Source: Candidatus Manganitrophaceae bacterium
GTDB taxonomy: Bacteria > Nitrospirota > Nitrospiria > SBBL01 > Manganitrophaceae
Direction: 5' to 3'
Length of the DNA stretch: 9,299 nt
Assembly: GCA_004297235.1 (NCBI GenBank)
Contig: SCUR01000026.1
Location: 1 to 9,299 of the forward strand
In this document: positions 1-5,297 of the stretch, piece after piece
Position numbering within the stretch: position 1 is the first letter of the stretch
Layout of the letters: each line of letters begins with the position of its first letter
The notes under the pieces: generated by a model
Seen by the model: only the letters and a program-made list of their open reading frames with translations
Told to the model about the DNA's origin: nothing
Databases searched by the model: none
Program-made: the position numbers and the translations under genes

Positions 1-1299
1 CTCGGCGGCCTGATCCTTCAGATGACATCAATGCGGCACTTTCTCCTCATCGCCTTCGGGATGGCGTTTCTCGGCGCGATCGGTTTGAGCTATCTGCTCT
101 CCAAGCGGCTGGTGGCGCCCCTCACGCAAATGACCCAGGCCGCGCGGGCGATTGCACGGGGAGATTTCCATCATCGCATCCGGATCCGATCGGGGGATGA
201 GATGGAAGCGCTCGGGGAAGCGCTGAACCGGATGACGGATGATCTTCAAATAAAAATCAAAGATCTCTCCGACGACCGCGCCAAGAGCCTCGCGATCCTC
301 TCCGGGATGGTAGAGGGAGTCCTTGTCTTGGACGACAAGGGAAAGATCGTTCTGACCAATACCTCCTTCGAGCGGATGTTCGGCTTCTCAGACGACCCAT
401 GGATCGGCCGATATCATTACGAGCGGCTCCGTCACCATCCTCTCAATGCGCTCATCAACGAGGTCATTCAGACCGGGAAGCCGCTCTCCCAAGAGATCCG
501 GCTTGAAACATCTTACCGGCCCCATCTTCAGGTTCAAGCCTCCGTGACCGACCAGACGCCTCGATCGGTCGTTCTCGTCTTTCACGACATCACCGAGATC
601 AAACGGCTGGAGCGGATCCGGAAAGATTTCGTGGCCAACGTCTCGCACGAGTTGCGGACGCCGCTGGCGGCCATCAAAGGCTATCTGGAGACCTTGGCCG
701 ACGGCGGATTGGAGAACCCCGCCGAAGCGCGGGAATTTCTCGCCATCCTTCAAAAACATACCGACCGGATGGCCGACATCGTCCGCGACCTGCTGCAGCT
801 CTCGCGGATCGAGTCGGGGCTTGATCCGATCCGGCCGGCAGAGATCGACCTTCGGGAGGCGGTCGACCGAAACCTCCTGCTGCTGAAGTCGCTCGCGGAG
901 AAAAAGGGGCAGACGATTTCGGTCTCCATCCCGGCGGACCTTTCACTGCGGGCCGATCCGGAAAAATTGAATCAGGTCTTGATCAACCTCATCGACAACG
1001 CCATCAAATACACGCCGGATCGCGGGACGATCGCCGTCAGCGCCTCGGAGGAGGCCGACCGGGTCCTCATCGAGGTCTGGGACAGCGGAATCGGCATCCC
1101 GAGGGAAGATCTCAGCCGGATTTTCGAGCGCTTCTACCGGGTCGACCGCACCCGCTCGCGGGAACTCGGCGGAACCGGCTTGGGGTTGTCGATCGTCAAG
1201 CATATCCTGGAGGCGCACGGCGGGACCGTCTCGGTGGAGAGCGAGATCGGCAAGGGCTCTCGATTCATTTTGATCTTTCCCAAACGCGGCGCTTCCTGA
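1..1299 (+). CDS. PhoR-like sensor histidine kinase (5' end outside window)
   Basis: Membrane sensor kinase of a two-component system; it should autophosphorylate on histidine and pass phosphate to a response regulator not in this window. The frame is open from base 1, so the N-terminus, including any first membrane helix and periplasmic sensor domain, lies upstream. Visible domains, numbered from the ATG at 22: a membrane helix (about 5-27), HAMP linker (about 28-80), PAS domain (about 88-195), HisKA with the H-box SHELRTP and phospho-acceptor His209, then the HATPase domain with N-box DNAIKYTP (Asn326), G1 box DSGIGIP (354), F-box FERFYRVD and G2 box GGTGLGLS (383). All catalytic boxes are intact. 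The order HAMP-PAS-HisKA-HATPase and the text after the histidine resemble PhoR/WalK kinases. A phosphate role is inference: no phoB, pst or phoU gene is visible. The next gene starts 150 bp downstream and is not obviously co-transcribed. Confidence 0.93.
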   Translation, partial: LGGLILQMTSMRHFLLIAFGMAFLGAIGLSYLLSKRLVAPLTQMTQAARAIARGDFHHRIRIRSGDEMEALGEALNRMTDDLQIKIKDLSDDRAKSLAILSGMVEGVLVLDDKGKIVLTNTSFERMFGFSDDPWIGRYHYERLRHHPLNALINEVIQTGKPLSQEIRLETSYRPHLQVQASVTDQTPRSVVLVFHDITEIKRLERIRKDFVANVSHELRTPLAAIKGYLETLADGGLENPAEAREFLAILQKHTDRMADIVRDLLQLSRIESGLDPIRPAEIDLREAVDRNLLLLKSLAEKKGQTISVSIPADLSLRADPEKLNQVLINLIDNAIKYTPDRGTIAVSASEEADRVLIEVWDSGIGIPREDLSRIFERFYRVDRTRSRELGGTGLGLSIVKHILEAHGGTVSVESEIGKGSRFILIFPKRGAS

Positions 1300-1343
1300 T
1301 TCTTCGAAAGATAGCGTCACCCGCACCCGACCGCCCCCCTTTC

Positions 1344-1372
1344 TTTCCAAAAAGAGATTCATCGGGTACACT
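1344..1372 (+). promoter_or_regulatory. Candidate sigma70-type promoter for the methyltransferase gene
   Basis: TTTCCA (1344-1349) and TACACT (1367-1372) are separated by 17 bp. Each matches the consensus at four of six positions. The -10 candidate lies in ATCGGGTACACT, which recurs with one change (ATCGGGTAGACT) upstream of the nucleotidyltransferase gene at 3309-3320. It lies 77 nt before the TTG start. It is a weak match seen by eye only. Confidence 0.3.
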
Positions 1373-1438
1373 GATATCGGCGCTTCCCCAAGAGGCACGG
1401 CTGCGGTCGCCGACCGGCCGCGATCGAAATCTGTCTTT

Positions 1439-1442
1439 GGAG
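1439..1442 (+). promoter_or_regulatory. Ribosome binding site supporting a TTG start at 1450
   Basis: GGAG ends 7 nt before the TTG at 1450, which is optimal spacing. The alternative ATG at 1459 would sit 16 nt from this site. The only purine run near that ATG (GGAAGAA, 1452-1458) abuts it. This favours TTG as the initiator, although the ATG three codons later would give almost the same protein. Confidence 0.5.
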
Positions 1443-1449
1443 AAAAATA

Positions 1450-2076
1450 TTGGAAGAAATGAAGACCGTCGGCGACTCGCTCGCCTTTAGAAACAGAGGG
1501 ATCATCGGCCTCCTGCTGTTGATTCCGGTCGGACTGGCCGTCCTCTTCAGCAATCCGACGGTCTTGGAAAACACCTTCTTCGATTTTTTATTCAGCGCGC
1601 TCGCCTGGCTGCTCTTCGGAACGTACATCTTCTTTCGAATCTGGGCGACGATTTATGTCGGCGGCCGGAAGGACAGCGCGCTTCAGACCGAAGGGCCTTA
1701 TTCAATCACCCGGAACCCGCTCTACTTCGGGAGCCTCTGCTTCGGCCTCTCCGCCGCCTGCTTTTTGAACAGCCTCTCCCTGGCCGGCACGCTGATGGCG
1801 GTCTGGTTCATCTATGCCCGCCGGGTCATCAAAGCGGAAGAACATTTCCTCGAAGGTAAATTCGGGGAGGCATTCCAGGAATATTGCCGCCGGACCCCCC
1901 GCCTGATCCCGTCCCCTTCGCTGTATCGTTCGAGCGATTCGCTGAATGTCAAGTTGAAGGGATTGAGAATCGAGGGACAACGGCTCCTCGGCGCGACGCT
2001 CCTTCCCCTCAGCGCGGAGATTCTGATGCACCTCCGGACCGCCTCTTGGTGGCCGCATTGGTTCCAGCTTCCCTAA
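1450..2076 (+). CDS. Isoprenylcysteine carboxyl methyltransferase (ICMT/PEMT)-like membrane protein
   Basis: Integral membrane protein of 208 aa, in the family of ICMT and phospholipid N-methyltransferases, which use S-adenosylmethionine to methylate membrane-embedded or lipid substrates. Hydrophobic segments lie at about residues 19-36, 46-68 and 95-123. The family hallmark is present: GPYSITRNPLYFG at 82-94, then the paired acidic residues E130-E131 after the third helix, and the tail with Y145, R148 and P150 (EYCRRTPRLIP), matching the usual pattern of the SAM-binding C-terminal region. About 55 residues follow this tail, including another hydrophobic stretch (about 175-191); many bacterial members end soon after the tail. 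Bacteria lack prenylated CaaX proteins, so the substrate is unknown; isoprenoid, lipid or small-molecule methylation are possible. The start is probably TTG (see the RBS at 1439). It stands alone, 150 bp after the kinase gene and 114 bp before the next. Confidence 0.85.
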   Translation: MEEMKTVGDSLAFRNRGIIGLLLLIPVGLAVLFSNPTVLENTFFDFLFSALAWLLFGTYIFFRIWATIYVGGRKDSALQTEGPYSITRNPLYFGSLCFGLSAACFLNSLSLAGTLMAVWFIYARRVIKAEEHFLEGKFGEAFQEYCRRTPRLIPSPSLYRSSDSLNVKLKGLRIEGQRLLGATLLPLSAEILMHLRTASWWPHWFQLP

Positions 2077-2147
2077 GCGGGTTTTAAACCGGAATTCCTC
2101 AAAGGCGGATTTTCCTTTCCTTCTCCTCGCTTCGATCAGCCGACTCG

Positions 2148-2156
2148 TGGTAAGAT
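2148..2156 (+). promoter_or_regulatory. Candidate extended -10 promoter element before the acyltransferase gene
   Basis: TGG followed directly by TAAGAT gives an extended -10 pattern (TGn plus a -10 hexamer with four of six consensus bases). It lies 34 nt before the ATG at 2191. No convincing -35 hexamer is present 16-18 bp upstream. An in-frame TGA at 2179-2181 shows that the downstream gene cannot start further upstream, consistent with a promoter here. Confidence 0.25.
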
Positions 2157-2190
2157 GGCAAGGCCACCCTATGAGGGTTGATCTGATCGC

Positions 2191-3024
2191 ATGTATGACG
2201 ACTCCCGCAATCCGCCGCCGCGCAACCGGCTCGACCGGTTCATTCGGCAGTTTCGATATCCGGCCTACTTCATCGCGCTGATCTCCCTCTACACGATCGC
2301 CTCGACCGCCATCGGTCTGGCGCTCGCCCCCGCCCTTTGGTTCCTCAGTCATTGGATTCCCTGGAGCGCCTCCTTCACAGGTTGGCTCCGCTGGCCGCTC
2401 CTCGGCACCGGCCTGGGGCTCGCCTTCTTTCTCTCCGGATTTGCCCTCCTGGTCGTCATCCCGATTTACAACCGGCTCCTGCCGACCCGGATCAAGCCGT
2501 TCAAAGGAACCTACTTCACCCTCGCGGCCCTTCCTTGGTTTCTCCACAACGGTCTCTTCTACCTGGTCCGCTACACCTTTCTTCAATATGTCACCCTCAC
2601 CCCGCCCGGCCTCTGGTTCCTGAGGGCGATGGGGATGAAGATCGGCGAGCGCGCTTTTATCAATACGTACTTGATTTCCGATCCCTGCATGCTCACCATC
2701 GGAGACGATGTGGTTTTGGGGGGGAGCGTTCGGATCTTCGCCCACTACGGCGGGGGAGGAAAGTTGGTCATCGCGCCGGTTTTCATCGGGGACAAGGCGA
2801 CCATCGGACTGAACGCCACGGTGATGGGAGATGTCCGGGTCGGCGCCGGCGCGACGATCCTGGCGCACTCGGTCCTCCTCCCCGGCTCGCGCGTCGGCGA
2901 GGGGGAAACTTGGGGGGGCGTCCCGGCCCGGCGGATCTCCCGGGAAGAGATGGATCGAATCAAACAGGAGATCCAGGGCATCCGGCCGAACGTCGTTACG
3001 CCGAAACCGGAAGGGGTTCATTAA
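2191..3024 (+). CDS. Membrane-anchored left-handed beta-helix (hexapeptide) acyltransferase-like protein
   Basis: Protein of 277 aa with two parts. The N-terminal part has about three hydrophobic segments (about 25-52, 68-93 and 108-135). The C-terminal part (about 148-247) is a left-handed parallel beta-helix built from imperfect hexapeptide repeats (MKIGERAFINT, LTIGDDVVLGGSV, FIGDKATIGLNATVMGDVRVGAGATI), closing with WGGVPARR, the usual end of hexapeptide acyltransferases. A histidine at 185 in the helix is a candidate catalytic residue. The combination resembles the C-terminal membrane/acyltransferase region of Pls/PosA-type non-ribosomal peptide synthetases, here as a free-standing protein; that comparison is from memory. 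Acyl donor and acceptor cannot be read from sequence; modification of a lipid or envelope glycan is inferred. ATG 2191 is the first possible start after an in-frame TGA at 2179, but the nearest SD-like run (GAGG, 2173-2176) is 14 nt away, so translation may be weak. Confidence 0.82.
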   Translation: MYDDSRNPPPRNRLDRFIRQFRYPAYFIALISLYTIASTAIGLALAPALWFLSHWIPWSASFTGWLRWPLLGTGLGLAFFLSGFALLVVIPIYNRLLPTRIKPFKGTYFTLAALPWFLHNGLFYLVRYTFLQYVTLTPPGLWFLRAMGMKIGERAFINTYLISDPCMLTIGDDVVLGGSVRIFAHYGGGGKLVIAPVFIGDKATIGLNATVMGDVRVGAGATILAHSVLLPGSRVGEGETWGGVPARRISREEMDRIKQEIQGIRPNVVTPKPEGVH

Positions 3025-3122
3025 TCCAGAGGCTCCTCCGGGCGATTCTTCCCTTCTTTGAATTTACATCCATTTAACCGTCTTTTGATTCTCCTGTGAT
3101 CTCCTAGAGCGAAGATGAAGCG

Positions 3123-3174
3123 GCTCCAGAGTCGGACCGGGTGCGCCGAAGGAAGAGCGCGGTCCCGCGGGAGC
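3123..3174. other. Potential two-stem GC-rich hairpin
   Basis: An outer stem pairs GCTCC (3123-3127) with GGAGC (3170-3174). Inside it GGACC (3134-3138) plus GCGC (3143-3146) pair with GCGC (3157-3160) plus GGTCC (3161-3165), leaving a four-base bulge GGGT and a ten-base loop CGAAGGAAGA. The stems are nested and continuous, as in a real structured RNA, but GC-rich DNA forms such pairings easily by chance. No T-run follows, so it is not a typical intrinsic terminator. Confidence 0.35.
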
Positions 3175-3274
3175 GAAACGCCGTCAAGGAAAGGGGATCT
3201 CTCCGAACCTTCTCTCGAAACCGATGGGGAGAAATATCCCTAGAATAAAGCTGTTATCAGAATTTTTACACCAG

Positions 3275-3310
3275 ATTTATTCGGCGAATAAATACTAATT
3301 TTGAATAAAT
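3275..3310. promoter_or_regulatory. Perfect 19-bp palindrome with an extra half-site: candidate operator
   Basis: ATTTATTCG-G-CGAATAAAT (3275-3293) has 9-bp arms and a single central base. The right half, GAATAAAT (3286-3293), is repeated in the same orientation at 3303-3310, 17 bp downstream. This is the form of a dimeric repressor or activator site with an accessory half-site. It lies 67 bp upstream of the nucleotidyltransferase ATG, where a regulator could act. No regulator gene is adjacent, so the protein is unknown. Confidence 0.45.
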
Positions 3311-3318
3311 CGGGTAGA

Positions 3319-3338
3319 CTAAAACAATTGAATTTTAG
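3319..3338. repeat. Short inverted repeat in the nucleotidyltransferase leader
   Basis: CTAAAA (3319-3324) and TTTTAG (3333-3338) are perfect inverted arms around CAATTGAA, which itself begins with the palindrome CAATTG. It overlaps the end of the promoter-like TAGACT (3315-3320) and precedes the ribosome binding site by 9 bp. It could be a second protein site or a weak AT-rich leader hairpin; arms this short in AT-rich DNA may be chance. Confidence 0.3.
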
Positions 3339-3360
3339 CGACCCATGAGGAGAAAATAGC

Positions 3361-4344
3361 ATGACCGATCGATTCCAGCCCTCCGATCTCTGCGGGATCG
3401 TCCTGGCCGCCGGCGAAGGGAAGCGCCTTCAGCCGCTGGTCCGCCGTTGGCGGGGAGACGATCTTCCCAAACAGTATGTTCGATTTATCGAAGACCGCTC
3501 CCTGCTGCAGCAGACGCTCGATCGCGCGCACCGTCTCATCCCCTCCGATCGCCTCTTCACGATTATCGATCGGAAGCATTTGTCTTATGCCGACGTCTGG
3601 CGACAACTGGAGAGCCGCCCCCGCGGAACCGTCCTCTTGCAGCCTGAAAATAAAGAGACCGGGCCCGGCATTCTTCTCCCGCTGATGCATGCGTATAAAC
3701 GTCATCCGAATTCAACGCTCGTTATTTTTCCGTCGGATCATTTCATCCGCGAAGAAGGGCTTTTTATCGACTATGTCGATCTGGCCTGCCGCCTCGTTTC
3801 GGAAGATCCCGCCCGCCTGATCTTGCTGGGGATGCAGCCAGCCGGCCCCGATCCCGAATACGGTTATATCCTGCCGGGAGAGGAGATCGGACGGCTGAGC
3901 CCGTCGGGAGTGATGGAGGCGGTTCGGTTCATTGAAAAGCCCGAACCGCGGGCCGCAGCGGAACTGGTTCGCCGGGGAGGACTCTGGAATACGATGGTCA
4001 TGGTGGTGAAGACAAAACGGCTTTTGGAGTTGGCGAGAAACACCGCCCCCGAGCTGACCCGCGCTTTCGATCCGCTTTTGGAGGCGATCGGGACCCCCGA
4101 CGAATCGGAGGCGGTCGAAGCGGTCTATCAAAAAATTTCCCCCGTTAATTTTTCAAAAGAGCTTCTGGAGCGTTTTCCCCTTCAAGACCGCTTCTCTCTC
4201 GCGGTCCTTCCGGTCCGAGGCGTTTACTGGAGCGACTGGGGTTCGGTGCAGCGGGTGGTGGGCGATCTTCGAAAGATGGGCCGGCTCGGCCCCCTTCATC
4301 CGATCGAAGCGGAAGACTCTTTGCTGGTAAGCCAGGGCCGGTAA
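3361..4344 (+). CDS. Mannose-1-phosphate guanylyltransferase-type sugar nucleotidyltransferase
   Basis: Cytoplasmic enzyme of 327 aa that should join an NTP and a sugar 1-phosphate to give a nucleotide sugar and pyrophosphate; GTP plus mannose 1-phosphate is the likeliest pair. Family motifs in order: the nucleotide-binding loop LAAGEGKRLQPL (15-26), LPKQY (35-39; compare PKQF in GDP-mannose pyrophosphorylases), ENKETGPGI (96-104), FPSDHFI (123-129, with the metal-binding aspartate), EYGYI (166-170), FIEKP (190-194), LWNT (208-211) and YWSDWGS (289-295). It has the nucleotidyltransferase domain only and lacks the C-terminal cupin/isomerase domain of bifunctional ManC. The LWNT stretch departs from the usual WNSGMF pattern, so the sugar is uncertain. 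ATG 3361 is supported by AGGAG at 3348-3352 with 8 nt spacing. The product would feed glycan or compatible-solute synthesis; no glycosyltransferase is nearby. It is preceded by an elaborate AT-rich leader suggestive of regulation. Confidence 0.85.
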   Translation: MTDRFQPSDLCGIVLAAGEGKRLQPLVRRWRGDDLPKQYVRFIEDRSLLQQTLDRAHRLIPSDRLFTIIDRKHLSYADVWRQLESRPRGTVLLQPENKETGPGILLPLMHAYKRHPNSTLVIFPSDHFIREEGLFIDYVDLACRLVSEDPARLILLGMQPAGPDPEYGYILPGEEIGRLSPSGVMEAVRFIEKPEPRAAAELVRRGGLWNTMVMVVKTKRLLELARNTAPELTRAFDPLLEAIGTPDESEAVEAVYQKISPVNFSKELLERFPLQDRFSLAVLPVRGVYWSDWGSVQRVVGDLRKMGRLGPLHPIEAEDSLLVSQGR

Positions 4345-4423
4345 CGGCGCCCGAATCGGACAGAGCCAGCCGAGAGAAGCACTCCTTATCTTCGTTGCCG
4401 GCTGAATCTCCCCTGAATCTCCA

Positions 4424-4453
4424 TTGACGAATCGGGCGGGTTGCAAGTACAAT
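4424..4453 (+). promoter_or_regulatory. Strong sigma70-type promoter for uppP
   Basis: TTGACG (4424-4429) and TACAAT (4448-4453) are separated by 18 bp, each matching the consensus at five of six positions. This is the best promoter by eye in the window. A transcription start near 4460 would leave a leader of about 19 nt, with the SD sequence GGAGG (4461-4465) almost at the 5' end of the mRNA. Confidence 0.6.
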
Positions 4454-4478
4454 CGGACCGGGAGGTTTTGTTCTCGGC

Positions 4479-5276
4479 ATGGTCGATCTGTTGAATGCGG
4501 TCATTCTCGGCGTGGTGGAGGGACTGACCGAATTTATCCCGGTCTCTTCGACCGGACATTTGATCATCGCCGGACACCTCCTCGGCTTCGAAGGGGCCAA
4601 GGCTTCCACCTTTGAAGTCTTCATCCAGCTCGGCGCGATCCTCGCCGTCGTCGTCCTTTATAAAGAGCGGTTCTTTCGTCTCCTCGATTTCTCCAAAACG
4701 AGAGGCTTCGCCGGTTGGAACGGCTTCGTCCTCTTGGGACTGACCACCCTCCCGGCGCTGATCTTCGGCTTCCTCGCTCACAAATTCATAAAAGAGCATC
4801 TCTTCAACACCACCACCGTGGCGATCGGCCTCGGCGTGGGGGGCGTCGGGATTCTGCTCGCCGAACGTTTTCTTCCGAAGCCGGAGAAGCATGGTCTCGA
4901 TTCGCTCCGTCCCCAAGACGCCCTCCTGATCGGCCTCTTTCAGTGCCTCGCCCTCTGGCCCGGCGTCTCCCGCGCCGGTGCGACGATCCTGGGGGCGATG
5001 ATTATCGGGACCGAACGAAAAACGGCGGCCGAATACTCCTTCCTCGCCGCCGTTCCTGTGATGTTCGCCGCCACCGGTTACGATCTTCTCAAAAGCCGCT
5101 CGTTTCTTCAGGCCGCCGACATCCCTTTCTTCGCCGTCGGATTGATCGTCTCCTTTATCGCCGCCTGGCTCGCCGTTCGAACCTTCATTCAGCTTCTCTC
5201 CCGCTATACCCTGACGCCCTTTGGATGGTACCGGATCGCGGCGGCGGCGGCCTTGCTGGTGTTGATCTCGGGATAG
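4479..5276 (+). CDS. uppP: Undecaprenyl-diphosphatase (BacA/UppP)
   Basis: Integral inner-membrane phosphatase of 265 aa that converts undecaprenyl diphosphate to undecaprenyl phosphate, recycling the lipid carrier used for peptidoglycan and other surface glycans; extra copies give bacitracin resistance. The two signature regions are present: EGLTEFIPVSSTGHL (14-28), with the conserved glutamates E14 and E18 and the SSTGH motif, and PGVSRAGATI (161-170), with the conserved arginine R165. In the second motif alanine (A166) replaces the serine usual in SRSG, a tolerated-looking change. The rest is a series of hydrophobic helices, and the length is normal for the family. GGAGG at 4461-4465 lies 13 nt before the ATG, longer than ideal. 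It has its own strong promoter 26 bp upstream and its stop codon faces that of cysA across 21 bp. Confidence 0.95.
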   Translation: MVDLLNAVILGVVEGLTEFIPVSSTGHLIIAGHLLGFEGAKASTFEVFIQLGAILAVVVLYKERFFRLLDFSKTRGFAGWNGFVLLGLTTLPALIFGFLAHKFIKEHLFNTTTVAIGLGVGGVGILLAERFLPKPEKHGLDSLRPQDALLIGLFQCLALWPGVSRAGATILGAMIIGTERKTAAEYSFLAAVPVMFAATGYDLLKSRSFLQAADIPFFAVGLIVSFIAAWLAVRTFIQLLSRYTLTPFGWYRIAAAAALLVLISG

Positions 5277-5297
5277 CCGGGTCGTGAAGGGGAGCGC

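Larger units (their letters stand above)
3025..3360. other. 336-bp non-coding gap with structured and AT-rich halves
   Basis: No convincing gene on either strand. The first two thirds are GC-rich like the surrounding genome and include a potential two-stem hairpin (3123-3174). From about 3241 to 3340 the composition becomes strongly AT-rich and contains a perfect 19-bp palindrome, a repeated half-site and a second inverted repeat, ending in a strong Shine-Dalgarno site (AGGAG, 3348-3352) 8 nt before the ATG at 3361. I could not match it to any riboswitch consensus I know, and saw no T-run terminator after the acyltransferase gene. Confidence 0.6.

Noticed and set aside
2080..2098. Adjacent small palindromes GGTTT-T-AAACC and GGAATTCC after the methyltransferase gene
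   Set aside because: They are short, have no T-tract and no repeat elsewhere in the window. They are compatible with chance.
1702..3021. Long minus-strand open frame (439 codons) antisense to the methyltransferase and acyltransferase genes
   Set aside because: It is a run of Arg, Gly, Glu, Asp and Pro-rich sequence with no domain, spanning two well-supported plus-strand genes and the gap between them. This is typical of shadow frames in GC-rich DNA.
3025..3360. Riboswitch or small SRP-like RNA in the gap
   Set aside because: I compared it from memory with cyclic-di-GMP, fluoride, guanidine, cobalamin and TPP consensus cores and with the SRP RNA loop. Only a loose resemblance to the SRP GGAAG loop was seen, which is not enough.
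4367..4404. Hairpin CAGCCG/CGGCTG with inner GAAG/CTTC after the nucleotidyltransferase gene as a terminator
   Set aside because: There is a large interior loop and no T-run follows, so it is not a convincing intrinsic terminator. It could still be a weak Rho-related structure.
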